DNA of 64,000 bases from an uncultured Pseudomonadales bacterium (GTDB taxonomy: Bacteria; Pseudomonadota; Gammaproteobacteria; Pseudomonadales; Azotimanducaceae). The notes under the pieces are model-generated. The model worked only from the letters and a program-made list of their open reading frames with translations. It was not told the DNA's origin and searched no databases. The DNA is taken from the NCBI GenBank assembly GCA_937775265.1, contig CALKBV010000020.1, positions 1 through 64,000 on the forward strand, given 5' to 3'. The position numbers and the translations under genes are program-made. Below, piece by piece: positions 43,169 through 51,874 of the stretch (the stretch's first letter is position 1; each line of letters starts with the position of its first letter).

Positions 43169-44032
43169 TTAGCCAAAGACGCGGGTCATGGCCTTTTGGG
43201 CGCGTTCTCTAAGGGTATCCATCTTGGCAGCCATGACTGGCAATATCATCTGTTCGACGCCCAGCGCTTCAAACCTGCGCATATCGTCAAGCGACCTGAC
43301 GCTAGCATGGGGGCTGACATAAAGTTTGATTTCCGACATGGATCGACCATTTTTCTCCAATTCGCCATTCAGGTACTCCAGCCTCTCTTCAAACGAATCC
43401 GGCGTGAGGTTAAAGCCATACCAGCCCTGCCCAACCTGAGCTACTCGCCGCAAGGCAGGATCACTCTCGCCTCCAAAGATAATAGGCGGATGGGGTTGCT
43501 GGACAGGCTTCGGGTTCTGGTAGGACGCCTGTACGGAATAGTATTTACCATCAAAACTGGAGACTTCGTCACACCAGAGTGTCTTCATCACAGCGAGGCA
43601 CTCGAGCGTTCGGCCAGCCCGGTCTTCCCACGGCACACCCAGGGCGTCAAATTCTTCCTTAAGCCAACCAATACCGACGCCAAGTTCAAATCGCCCTCCG
43701 GACAAATAATCCAGATCCGCGCAGACCTTCGCCGTGTAAACAGGGTTCCTCTGAGGAACGAGACAGATTCCGGTGGCGAGCTTTATCCTGGAAGTATGTG
43801 CTGCCACAAAAGTCAGTGCACTGAACGGATCAAGCAGGCTTCTAGGCTCGCCCGCGATTCTGCCATCTTCTGTATACGGGTAACGTGATTCATATTCAGG
43901 AAAGAACATCACATGTTCTGGCACCCAAAAACCATAAAAGCCAACCTCTTCCACATGCTGGGCAGCCTCAATAATATACGATGGACTTGTGTATTCGTTA
44001 AACGCCATCTGGCATCCAATTTTCATGCTCAC
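43169..44032 (-). CDS. LLM-class F420-dependent oxidoreductase
   Basis: A 287-residue luciferase-like protein. Typical blocks are FYGFWVPEHVMFFPEYESRYPY near 32-53, TSRIKLATGICLVPQRNPVYTAK near 79-101, GGRFELGVGIGWLKEEFDALGV near 110-131 and PHPPIIFGGESDPALRRVA near 179-197, read as adjoining blocks. These match the TIGR03619-like F420 group, but FMN cannot be excluded. It precedes, on the same strand, the DUF35/thiolase pair by about 150 nt, consistent with a role in lipid or sterol degradation. Confidence 0.8.
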   Translation of the reverse strand: MSMKIGCQMAFNEYTSPSYIIEAAQHVEEVGFYGFWVPEHVMFFPEYESRYPYTEDGRIAGEPRSLLDPFSALTFVAAHTSRIKLATGICLVPQRNPVYTAKVCADLDYLSGGRFELGVGIGWLKEEFDALGVPWEDRAGRTLECLAVMKTLWCDEVSSFDGKYYSVQASYQNPKPVQQPHPPIIFGGESDPALRRVAQVGQGWYGFNLTPDSFEERLEYLNGELEKNGRSMSEIKLYVSPHASVRSLDDMRRFEALGVEQMILPVMAAKMDTLRERAQKAMTRVFG

Positions 44033-44132
44033 TCCTTTTGATAATAGGCAAATTGTTCACAAGCGCGACTTGTCACGCCTATATTGCAACACCAAGTTTT
44101 GAATCTACTTGACACTATACCGCAGTGACACG

Positions 44133-44615
44133 ATGGTTGTGGACATACCTGACATCTCCGTTGGTGCTAAGCTCGCACTTATGGCCGATTGCAAACATAG
44201 CTGGATGTACCACGGCAGGAAACTCGCGCTGGATACTATTCTGGATGACTGGCTGGGTCCCACCCTCGCACTGGTACATTGTGAGGAATGTGATAACCCG
44301 GCGCTCCTTCACCTGGTTAGCTGGCGCGGAAAAGGTCTGGCAGAGCGAATTTACGCCATCAGGCTTGTCGACCCCAGGGCTAGGAATACTTACCTTGCCA
44401 ATATCAACCGTGACTACTGTGACCTGACCCGAAAAGCCTCAGAAACCGAAGCACTCATTAGCGCCTGCAGTCAGAACGCTAGGCTGGTTCTGGTCAGCGG
44501 TCCTGAAATGATAGTTGAAGCGTTTTCCAGGGACTTATTCAACCCTCCGGTCATGGATTGGCAGGATGTAAAAACAGAGACCTATGAGGGCTGGATGAAA
44601 TTTTTACCGATATGA
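44133..44615 (+). CDS. Hypothetical protein, 160 residues
   Basis: The ATG at 44133 starts a frame of 160 residues; a TTG at 44109 is possible. I recognise no family. There is one HCEEC motif near residues 50-54 that could bind a metal, and the composition is that of a soluble cytosolic protein (WRGKGLAERIYAIRLVDPRA). It is divergent from the LLM gene. Confidence 0.5.
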   Translation: MVVDIPDISVGAKLALMADCKHSWMYHGRKLALDTILDDWLGPTLALVHCEECDNPALLHLVSWRGKGLAERIYAIRLVDPRARNTYLANINRDYCDLTRKASETEALISACSQNARLVLVSGPEMIVEAFSRDLFNPPVMDWQDVKTETYEGWMKFLPI

Positions 44616-44766
44616 CCAATCGTGTATCCAGCTGTTGGTACGAGCTTGATTTCATCGCAGGGATTGATGTGAGGGGGTATTCACGAAACGTTAGCAATAC
44701 TCAATATGTTTCGCCTTCTTTTTGAAAGTGCGAAACTGCGCGAGGTCGTAAAAATCCAGGGAAGTT

Positions 44767-45852
44767 ATGAAATTTCAGTCAATCTCAGCGGTTATTTTGG
44801 GTTTATTCGCGTCGGGTTGTTCTTCCTTGGTTTCGAGAGTATTTCCTCTTGATGACTTGCCACCGCCTTCTGGGCCCCACGTCGTCGGCACACAGTTTTT
44901 TGAGTGGGTCGATGCGTCGCGCGAAGAACTGTTTACCGATGACCCGGGTGACCACCGTCGGTTGGCGGGACAGGTTTGGTATCCATCTGCTGCAACGAGT
45001 GACGAGGCTCGCCAACCGTACTTGGATTTTCCGGAACGGCGTCTCGATATGATCGCTTATCAGTCGGGGCTACCTAGTTTCATGATCGCGCATATGCAAC
45101 GGGTGCAAACCAACTCTGTTCTGAATGCACCTTTTCTGGCCCAGGACCAGAAGACGCCAGTAGTTCTGTTTTCCCACGGCTTAAGCGGTATGAAGAATCA
45201 GAACGCCATACAGGCAGAGGTGCTGGCCAGCCACGGCATCACGGTCATCAGTGTAGACCACGCCTATGATGCTTACCTGACGATTTTCGCTGACGGGTCC
45301 GAGGCGGATTACCGATCATCGGATACAGAAAACCGTACGGGGGAGGCGTTTTTCGCCTTTCGATTACCCCAATTGAACACCCGAGTTGCCGATCTTGTCT
45401 TTGTGCTGAACGAAATTGAGAGGCGAAGTGACGAGACCGACAGCATTTGGGCCAACCTGCAGACTAACTCCGTCGGCGTGTTTGGACATTCCTTCGGCGG
45501 CACGACGGCACTTATGTTGTTAGCAAAAGACGATCGAGTGACCAAGGCTTTGGCCTTGGATGGCTGGATGGTTCCAGTGCCGCGAGAGGTTATTTCCGCT
45601 GGGACACAGAAACCATTTTATTATCTTGGGCAGGCCGCATGGGACGACCCCATCAATTACAAGAAACTCGACAAGTTTTTGCAGGCGTCCCCCCAGGCCC
45701 GGAAACAATTGGTGCCTGGCACCAAGCACTTTGACTACTCGGATGCACCGCAGTTTTCTAATCTGGCCAAGCGGTTTGGACTGTCTGGAGACGTCTCACG
45801 CCTAGAGCTCAGAAATCTTATTAACAAAGCGGTTCTTACCTTCTTTGAGTGA
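44767..45852 (+). CDS. Lipoprotein alpha/beta-hydrolase (PAF-acetylhydrolase-like)
   Basis: A 361-residue hydrolase with a lipoprotein signal (MKFQSISAVILGLFASGC, lipobox ASGC). The oxyanion region VVLFSHGLSG is near 133-142, the nucleophile elbow GVFGHSFGGTTAL is near 238-250 with serine in GHSFG, ALDGWM follows with the acidic residue, and PGTKHFDYSD near 317-326 supplies the histidine. The arrangement resembles platelet-activating-factor acetylhydrolases and related lipid esterases. The lipid anchor places it in the envelope. Confidence 0.82.
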   Translation: MKFQSISAVILGLFASGCSSLVSRVFPLDDLPPPSGPHVVGTQFFEWVDASREELFTDDPGDHRRLAGQVWYPSAATSDEARQPYLDFPERRLDMIAYQSGLPSFMIAHMQRVQTNSVLNAPFLAQDQKTPVVLFSHGLSGMKNQNAIQAEVLASHGITVISVDHAYDAYLTIFADGSEADYRSSDTENRTGEAFFAFRLPQLNTRVADLVFVLNEIERRSDETDSIWANLQTNSVGVFGHSFGGTTALMLLAKDDRVTKALALDGWMVPVPREVISAGTQKPFYYLGQAAWDDPINYKKLDKFLQASPQARKQLVPGTKHFDYSDAPQFSNLAKRFGLSGDVSRLELRNLINKAVLTFFE

Positions 45853-45979
45853 CGCTAAAGCCAGTGGCGGTTGGGAAGAGCAGTGCAGTCCTAGCTGACG
45901 GCCACAATGCTGCCCTGAGTTCCGAAGGAGCTGGATCGGAGGAAAGGGCCACCACCGCGGGATGATCATTGTGATGTAT

Positions 45980-46147
45980 GCAAACGGCAATAGACGAGAA
46001 TTCGATACTTTCGCATAGGTCAATAGCTTCCCTAGCACTTAAACATTGGTGCAATTCAATATTAAGGACTCTAAAAGTGAGTTTCAGGACCAAAAGATTT
46101 TCGGGGGTGTCATCGACTATTAATATCGGTGCTTCACTTAATGACAC
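45980..46147 (-). pseudogene. Response-regulator receiver domain fragment
   Basis: From a GTG at 46147 the minus strand encodes SEAPILIVDDTPENLLVLKL then TFRVLNIELHQCLSAREAID, the first half of a CheY-like receiver with the DD pair. After about residue 52 the similarity stops and the frame runs into unrelated sequence before the phospho-acceptor aspartate. No output domain or histidine kinase is nearby, so this is a relic. Confidence 0.6.
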
Positions 46148-46288
46148 CTTTTTGTTGGCGCCGTGCTAAACGAATCCCTGCCCCAAAAAATCATAATCAA
46201 CGGAGAAATCTTTTCGATATGACCTCGAAACTAAGGGCTGGGCCTGCACTCGTTGCGGGGATGAGTAGACGATATGACACTGCAAATA

Positions 46289-46714
46289 CTAGCTGCGTTG
46301 CTCGCGCCACCAATCTGGTACCTCAATCGGCATCGATTGGCTATTTTGTATCATTAAAGGCGTTGCGTCCTCTTGAGGTTCCTGCGGATTAGAGGGTGCA
46401 AGACCCTTGGATCCACGATCCATTGGATCAACCCATTTTACCCAATGGTCTTCAATGATTGCACCGAACTTCTCACCAAAGTCTTCGTGGTGATCACTAC
46501 TCTGGTGAATGAGGAATGCCTGAAAATCGTCAAACGAAAGAAGTGCATAATACTCGCCGCGCTCCGGGCCCCTATAGAACTCATAGCGACGGCACCCGGG
46601 TTCAGTTGCCCAAGTATCCCGATAAAGCACTGCCTGCATATCCTCATATGCGGTTTCTTGACCTGCTTTGACCTTTATATAAGAAAGTAGTGTTGCCACG
46701 ATTGTCTCCGACAT
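46289..46714 (-). CDS. ABM-type (dimeric alpha-beta barrel) monooxygenase-like protein
   Basis: The ATG at 46714 gives 141 residues; the longer frame upstream has no family likeness. Residues 1-100 fit the antibiotic biosynthesis monooxygenase fold: TLLSYIKVKAGQETAYEDMQ, ATEPGCRRYEFYRGPERGEYYALLSF (adjoining blocks), then AFLIHQSSDHHEDFG. Members oxidise aromatic ring compounds or degrade heme without cofactors, but many have no known function. The C-terminal 35 residues, rich in P, Q and E, appear unstructured. Confidence 0.65.
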   Translation of the reverse strand: MSETIVATLLSYIKVKAGQETAYEDMQAVLYRDTWATEPGCRRYEFYRGPERGEYYALLSFDDFQAFLIHQSSDHHEDFGEKFGAIIEDHWVKWVDPMDRGSKGLAPSNPQEPQEDATPLMIQNSQSMPIEVPDWWREQRS

Positions 46715-47529
46715 AAGTTGATGCGTATCTCTAGCCCCTAGGATATTGATGTGCACCTCAAAAAACCAATGTAAATGTAAACGAACCAAAAGTTCCTGGT
46801 GACAGGTCTTTACGGTACTGCCTTTCAATCCTAATAAGGCTGCTAACGTCGCGGTCGGCAATGGCTGCTAGAGGCACTCAAGCACTTTAAATAATCGCAA
46901 ACTAATCTGACAAACTTCACCAGGAGCAGAACGTGGCCCGCAAGGGTGAACCTGTATTTTAAGAAGATCAAACCGAGAGCTCTATTTACTCCAGCATCAT
47001 AGACCAGGCATTCAGTCAGCATCTGGAAGGAATGCTCCCTACCAACCTGCCTAAAGGAACCGATGGGCGTCAGAAATCGCTATATTTGATCACTCCTTAG
47101 AAAGTGATACAGAATTTCTCTATACTCTGGTTATCAATGAATAGCCGCAGGCTCGAGGTAACGCGAGTACTAGTGAGTCATCAATTAATTCAGTGCGCGG
47201 GATTTGCTGGGCAATTACTTTCGTTTTAGTAGCCTCGCTACCGAAACCACGGAACAAGTCGGTCAATGACCGCTAAATACTAGCCAGGGGCGAGCAAAAT
47301 TTAGTTGAATTGCCATTGTATCGGTAATTTAATCGTTTCGAACACCTCTTTGCTCGCCCTAAGATAGCGACCAACTAGCTGATTACAAAGGGCTTTCGGA
47401 AATAATTGTAGTCGGATATACATTTTGCTGTGAGAGGATTATTCTTTTTGAAAGAAACTTCCAAAATTCAAGGGTTCTGATGACAGTAGATGTAAAGCAC
47501 GCGGTGGCTATCGCTTCAACATGATACAG
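46715..47529. other. Gene-poor region with debris
   Basis: No intact gene. A GTG at 46933 with AGGAG 7 nt upstream starts a frame that stops after nine codons (MARKGEPVF), probably a dead gene start. An inverted repeat at 47288-47359 is listed separately. I saw no RNA gene. Confidence 0.5.
47288..47359. repeat. 11-bp perfect inverted repeat spanning 72 bp
   Basis: GGGCGAGCAAA (47288-47298) is repeated in inverse as TTTGCTCGCCC (47349-47359) around a 50-bp AT-rich centre. This could be a small mobile-element scar or a long hairpin. No second copy was noticed in the window. Confidence 0.55.
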
Positions 47530-47859
47530 AGAAATGCTTTTTCGATATGTGGTCGATGGCCTATCCGATTGAGGGTAAGCCCGAGTTTGTCAATCGCACT
47601 GCGTTAAATCCGATCGCCATTTAGGAAGCAGAGTTTGATTTTCGTGAATACAACAACGACCAAGACGTTCAAGACTTATCTGACCAGATCGTTTACCAGG
47701 ACTGGCAGTTGACCGCAGATCAAAAAAAAATAGGGATGCCGTTCGCACGGTTGTCAAGAGCCGTACCTGGCTCCTCAGAAAGCAAGGGTGCGGCGCTTTC
47801 ATGAGATTCTGAACGACATTCTGGCTGGGAATTCGCCAAACATTAAGATTCATCAGTGA
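47530..47859 (+). pseudogene. Decayed ring-hydroxylating dioxygenase C-terminus
   Basis: Frame 1 reads FFDMWSMAYPIEGKPEFVNR, then a TAG, then EAEFDFREYNNDQDVQDLSD and QIVYQDWQLTADQ up to a run of nine A. The text resumes in other frames as NRDAVRTV and finally as QEPYLAPQKARVRRFHEILN with a TGA at 47857. Together these resemble the tail of a Rieske-type oxygenase alpha subunit (vYQDW, VQ..L.P.., RRFHExL). One nonsense codon and at least two frameshifts make it dead. An intact oxygenase operon starts 110 bp on. Confidence 0.55.
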
Positions 47860-47969
47860 GGTTAAGAAGCAAAACTAAAGGCCAAGGATAGGCTTGGTAA
47901 ACAATTTGGTTTCCACTTGGTTTCCACAACGTTTTGGAGGCCAACGCTAGCATCTAGAGGTAAGGACAT

Positions 47970-48194
47970 ATGCGTATACGACACGCTTATAGCGGATTCA
48001 TTTACGAATCCATGGACGACGGTAACGTCAGCGTAAAAGATCCAAAAACAGGTGACGACGGTGTTTTCACCCGTGACGCTGTTTGGATTTCCGGCTCGTT
48101 GAAGTATGGCGATCACCATATGATTGGGCATGTGGGTGGAAAGACCGCAGAGGGTGCAACCAGCCTTGGTGAGTTTTCCAATCGCCGCCGTTGA
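47970..48194 (+). CDS. Small protein heading the Rieske operon, 74 residues
   Basis: A 74-residue protein (MRIRHAYSGFIYESMDDGNV, then VKDPKTGDDGVFTRDAVWIS) with no family I can name. Its stop overlaps the TTG start of the ferredoxin (4 nt), so it is translated together with the oxygenase components. The beta-rich, glycine/aspartate-rich composition suggests a small folded domain rather than an artefact. GAGG and AAGG purine runs lie 10-15 nt upstream of the ATG. Confidence 0.65.
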   Translation: MRIRHAYSGFIYESMDDGNVSVKDPKTGDDGVFTRDAVWISGSLKYGDHHMIGHVGGKTAEGATSLGEFSNRRR

Positions 48195-48496
48195 TCCAGG
48201 TTGAGCCGACAGGTGTCTCGTTTGAGGCAAATGAAGACGAGACAATTATGGCCGCTGCAATTCGCAACGGTTACACATGGCCAACCATTTGCGGTGGACA
48301 AGGTACGTGTAAGACTTGCGTATTTTTGACGCTGGAAGGTAAGAGTAATCTGGTTGAGATTGAGCCCTGGGAAGAGCAAGCACTGGACTCGATCATCGAT
48401 ACCCTGCCGAACCGGGGCCAAGGCTGGCGACTAGCATGTCAGGCTAAAGCAACAGGTAACGTCAGATTAAGAAAAATTGGTGTAAGACAAGCATAG
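48191..48496 (+). CDS. Plant-type 2Fe-2S ferredoxin
   Basis: A 101-residue ferredoxin with cluster ligands C34, C40 and C43 (CGGQGTCKTC) and C83 (RLACQAKA). It presumably passes electrons to the Rieske oxygenase encoded 30 nt downstream. The start is a TTG overlapping the stop of the preceding gene. No dedicated reductase is in the window. Confidence 0.9.
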   Translation: MIQVEPTGVSFEANEDETIMAAAIRNGYTWPTICGGQGTCKTCVFLTLEGKSNLVEIEPWEEQALDSIIDTLPNRGQGWRLACQAKATGNVRLRKIGVRQA

Positions 48497-48526
48497 ACAA
48501 GTGGCAACCAAATAAGAGGAAGCAAG

Positions 48527-49939
48527 ATGGCTACAACAAAACAGGAAATGGACAGTAAGCTAGCACCCGGTGAGGCTCGCTCTCGAGGAAAGCAGATTCA
48601 GGATCTGCTCGATGATGAGACTGTCGAGGTACCTTGGCAATTGCGCGACGCGGATTATACCTATCTCGGCTCCGAACCCCTGGACCGCGCTCATTACATC
48701 TCTCAAGAATGGTGCGACAAAGAGACCGAGAATCTCTGGTCAAGAGTCTGGCAACTGGCATGCTTTGAACAGGATATTCCCGAAGTGGGCGATCATATTG
48801 TCTACGATATCGTTGATTGGTCCTTTATCATTGTTCGCACCGAGCCGGACACCATCAAGGCATTTTATAATTCATGCCTGCATCGAGGTCGCCGACTTTG
48901 TACCAATGAATTAGAGTCAGCCAACAAACCAGAATTTCGCTGCCCGTTCCACGGCATTACGTGGAACGTAAACGGTTCACTAAAAGCCATCCCTCCATCG
49001 ATCGAATTCGACTTCCCGCACGTTGACAAAGATGAATTTAGTTTGCCCGAGGTCCGATGCGAACGATGGGACGGCTTCGTCTTCATCAATATCGATGACG
49101 ATGCCGAACCCCTGATGGATTTTCTTGGAGACATCACTAAACACTTTGAACGCTGGCCATTTGCGAACCGCTGGAAGGCAACGCACAGCGCCAAAATTGT
49201 CGACTCTAATTGGAAGCTCGCTCAGGAAGCTTTCATGGAGGCATTCCATGTGTTGGCGACACATCCACAAATGAGTATTGGACTGCTCGGTGGCGATGGA
49301 TCAAATACCGAGTACAACATTTACGACAACGGCGATGCTAATTGGAGCCGGATGACCATGGCGCCGCCTATGCCTAATCCTAATTTGCCCTATGAGCTTA
49401 CTGAGCAAGAGCTTATTGAAGAAATGTTCTTCCGAGGTGAAAGCGTTAGCGAAATGGGTGTACAAAAAATGGAAGGCAGCGTTGATGATTTACCGGATGG
49501 CATGACCACGCGGAAGCTTCTGGCAGATTCAGCTCGCAAGAACGAACCTAAAGGCTTTGTGGGCGGCGAACCGACCGACGTAGAGCTTACCTCTGCTATC
49601 CAGTACCACATATTTCCCAACATCTCGCCTTGGCCGGGTCCGATTTTTTACAGGCATCGTCCCTACGGTCGTGATCCCGATAAGTGCATTATGGAGATCA
49701 TGATGATGGTCGCATTGCCGGAAGGCGCCGAACGCCCGCCAGCGGCAAAGATTAAGTGGCTTGAGCCGGATGAGCAATTTGGCAGCATCTTTAATCAAGA
49801 TGTAGAAAATGTTGCCCAGGTACAACGTGGCTTGAAAGCCGCCAAACCACCAGGAGGTTTGACCCTGGGAAATTATCAGGACATCAAAGTCCGCTGGCAC
49901 CACCGTTTACTTGAAAAATGGGTGAATCGCGAAATCTGA
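48527..49939 (+). CDS. Rieske non-heme iron oxygenase, alpha subunit
   Basis: A 470-residue ring-hydroxylating oxygenase. Rieske ligands are C117 and H119 (SCLHRGRRLC) and C139 and H142 (RCPFHGITWN). The catalytic domain has NWKLAQEAFMEAFHVLATHP near 228-247 with the iron histidines at 241 and 246. Length and a single-subunit layout suggest a homotrimer using the adjacent ferredoxin. Substrate unknown; related proteins act on aromatics, carnitine-like amines or steroids. The ATG at 48527 has AAGAGGAAG about 7 nt upstream. Confidence 0.9.
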   Translation: MATTKQEMDSKLAPGEARSRGKQIQDLLDDETVEVPWQLRDADYTYLGSEPLDRAHYISQEWCDKETENLWSRVWQLACFEQDIPEVGDHIVYDIVDWSFIIVRTEPDTIKAFYNSCLHRGRRLCTNELESANKPEFRCPFHGITWNVNGSLKAIPPSIEFDFPHVDKDEFSLPEVRCERWDGFVFINIDDDAEPLMDFLGDITKHFERWPFANRWKATHSAKIVDSNWKLAQEAFMEAFHVLATHPQMSIGLLGGDGSNTEYNIYDNGDANWSRMTMAPPMPNPNLPYELTEQELIEEMFFRGESVSEMGVQKMEGSVDDLPDGMTTRKLLADSARKNEPKGFVGGEPTDVELTSAIQYHIFPNISPWPGPIFYRHRPYGRDPDKCIMEIMMMVALPEGAERPPAAKIKWLEPDEQFGSIFNQDVENVAQVQRGLKAAKPPGGLTLGNYQDIKVRWHHRLLEKWVNREI

Positions 49940-49997
49940 GGGGTTCGCCTAGCTATTGGTAACAATCTATCCCTACGATAGGAACCGGAAAAGTCAC

Positions 49998-50030
49998 GCA
50001 ACCACATCGCTCCATGGGCAATGTGGTTGC
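49998..50030. repeat. 10-bp perfect hairpin after the oxygenase gene
   Basis: GCAACCACAT and ATGTGGTTGC flank a 13-nt loop about 60 nt past the oxygenase stop. No U-run follows, so it may stabilise the transcript 3' end or be a rho-dependent end. Apart from this I see no gene in 49940-50267. Confidence 0.5.
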
Positions 50031-50267
50031 TGGAGATGCTTCGTGAAGGCCGAGGAAGATGCCCCGGTTCAAGTCCATAAGGCTACGCAGATCATTGAGC
50101 CACCGATGTGGTGTGCGGGACAAAAAACCAATGGCCATAACCATCCTGTAGTTTTCGCCGGGAAGGGACCCAAACAAGTCATAAATCAGCATGCTCAAAA
50201 TAGATGAGTGTCAATTTGTGCGCTATTATGTGTTCTCTTCTATCCTACGCCAACAGAGAAATACATC

Positions 50268-51257
50268 ATGGACATCTTAGTAAACCTGCTCTCTAACCCA
50301 TACGTCTGGATAGCTATTGTCATTTTCTACACCCTAAAGAAGGGCATATACTTTGTGCCGCAGAACCGAGGCTATGTAATCTACACCTTCGGTAAATACG
50401 ACCAGACTTTAGGCGCGGGTCTGAACTTCATCATTCCCTTCGTGCAGAGCGTGGCCGCAGATCGCAACCTGAAAGAGCAGTCGCTGGACATTTCCTCGCA
50501 GTCAGCCATCACTAAGGATAATATCTCACTCGCCATCGACGGTATCTTGTTCATGAAGGTAACCGATGCCGGCGCAGCAACCAACAACGTTACTGATTAC
50601 AAGATGGCAGTCATCCAACTCGCTATGACCACCATGCGTAATGCCATTGGTTCCATGGAGTTAGATGAGTGTTTCCAAAGCCGGGACGTAATCAACGCCA
50701 CCATCCTATCGGCCATGACCGAAGCTACACAGCCTTGGGGCGTGATGGTCACCCGTTACGAAATCAAGGATATATCGCCGCCCCAATCTATCCGCGAAGA
50801 CATGGAAAAACAAATGACTGCAGAGCGCGAGAAGCGTTCGGTCATTCTGACAGCAGAAGGCGTTAAATCTGCAGCGATTACAGAAGCCGAAGGTCTGAAA
50901 GCTGCTCGGGTTCTCGATGCTGAGGCAGCCAAATCGGAACAGGTATTAGCCGCAGAAGCCAACAAAGAACAGCAAATACTCGAAGCCACAGGTAAAGCCG
51001 AGGCAATCCGGCTAGTAGCGAATGCTGAGGCCGCCGCTTTGACGACCGTCGGAGCCGCTGCTAACACGGATTCGGGTGAAGCCGCGGTCTTACTGACCCT
51101 TGCGCAGGACGCCATCGGCGCTCATCGCCAGATCGCCGCTGAGAGCACGATTGTACTTACCGACGGTAAAACTAGCGATAACATCGCCAATACAGTGGCC
51201 CAGGCAATTGCCGTATCAAGTTCATTGAAGTTGTCGAGCGCTGACTCGGGGATCTAA
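50268..51257 (+). CDS. qmcA: SPFH/band-7 membrane protein (stomatin-like, QmcA)
   Basis: The ATG at 50268 gives 329 residues with an N-terminal membrane anchor (VWIAIVIFYTLKKGIYFV), the band-7 domain (PQNRGYVIYTFGKYDQTLGAGLNFIIPFV in adjoining blocks, then DIAPP-like KDISPPQSIREDMEKQM near 180-196) and a long charged coiled coil rich in AEA/EAA repeats (200-275). Such proteins form ring-like scaffolds of inner-membrane microdomains. The pairing with a NfeD gene 3 nt downstream is the standard operon. Confidence 0.9.
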   Translation: MDILVNLLSNPYVWIAIVIFYTLKKGIYFVPQNRGYVIYTFGKYDQTLGAGLNFIIPFVQSVAADRNLKEQSLDISSQSAITKDNISLAIDGILFMKVTDAGAATNNVTDYKMAVIQLAMTTMRNAIGSMELDECFQSRDVINATILSAMTEATQPWGVMVTRYEIKDISPPQSIREDMEKQMTAEREKRSVILTAEGVKSAAITEAEGLKAARVLDAEAAKSEQVLAAEANKEQQILEATGKAEAIRLVANAEAAALTTVGAAANTDSGEAAVLLTLAQDAIGAHRQIAAESTIVLTDGKTSDNIANTVAQAIAVSSSLKLSSADSGI

Positions 51258-51260
51258 GCA

Positions 51261-51734
51261 ATGGAAATTTTTGAGCTCATCAACGCTAATCATGATCGGT
51301 TTTTTTATGTTTTAGCCGGCACCAGTTTTATTTTGGAATTGAGCCTGTTGGGGTTAAGCGGGCCACTACTTTTTTTTGCGATTGCCAGCCTGATCACTGC
51401 TCTTTTAATCAGCGTTGGACTAATTTCAGGTTGGGAGGTAGAAATTTTAGTCGTGGGTGTATTGACAGTCGTGATTGCCTTACTCCTTTGGAAACCGCTG
51501 AAAAAATTTCAGAATTCAGGTGGCGGCGCGGACACCAGCAGCGACATGATTGGTCGCGTCGTCAATGTGAGCAAGGACATTACAGCGGAGGAAGGCGCCA
51601 TCCGTTATTCCGGAATCGATTGGCAGGCTCGCCTTGACGCCGGTGCTAATGAAGCATTTCTCGCTGAAGGAGAACAATGCATTATTGCCTCAGTAAGCGG
51701 CAATATCATGCTTGTTAAAGAGACGTCACCCTAA
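51261..51734 (+). CDS. NfeD-family membrane protein
   Basis: A 157-residue protein with three hydrophobic helices in the first 75 residues (FFYVLAGTSFILELSLLGL, LLFFAIASLITALLISVGL, VEILVVGVLTVVIALLL) and a C-terminal OB-fold domain (GRVVNVSKDITAEEGAIRYSGIDWQARLD in adjoining blocks). NfeD-1b proteins partner SPFH proteins such as the one encoded just upstream. It starts 3 nt after the qmcA stop. Confidence 0.9.
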   Translation: MEIFELINANHDRFFYVLAGTSFILELSLLGLSGPLLFFAIASLITALLISVGLISGWEVEILVVGVLTVVIALLLWKPLKKFQNSGGGADTSSDMIGRVVNVSKDITAEEGAIRYSGIDWQARLDAGANEAFLAEGEQCIIASVSGNIMLVKETSP

Positions 51735-51874
51735 GGGGATTGTGCTTAGCCATTCTGGCGATATGCACGCCTTCCTATCCAATTTCGTCGACGATAATCA
51801 GAACTTTGGCAACCTAACCACGTAAGTTTTTTTAACAGAGCGGAAATTAAACCAAAACGGCATATACGGTTCGC

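Noticed and set aside
46738-46861. Extended N-terminus for the ABM-like protein
   Set aside because: The extra 49 residues have no similarity to the fold, and the ATG at 46714 begins exactly at the first beta-strand.
50066-50076. GGTTCAAGTCC, a tRNA T-loop-like string
   Set aside because: Flanking bases cannot form a T-stem, and no D-arm, anticodon arm or acceptor stem is present.
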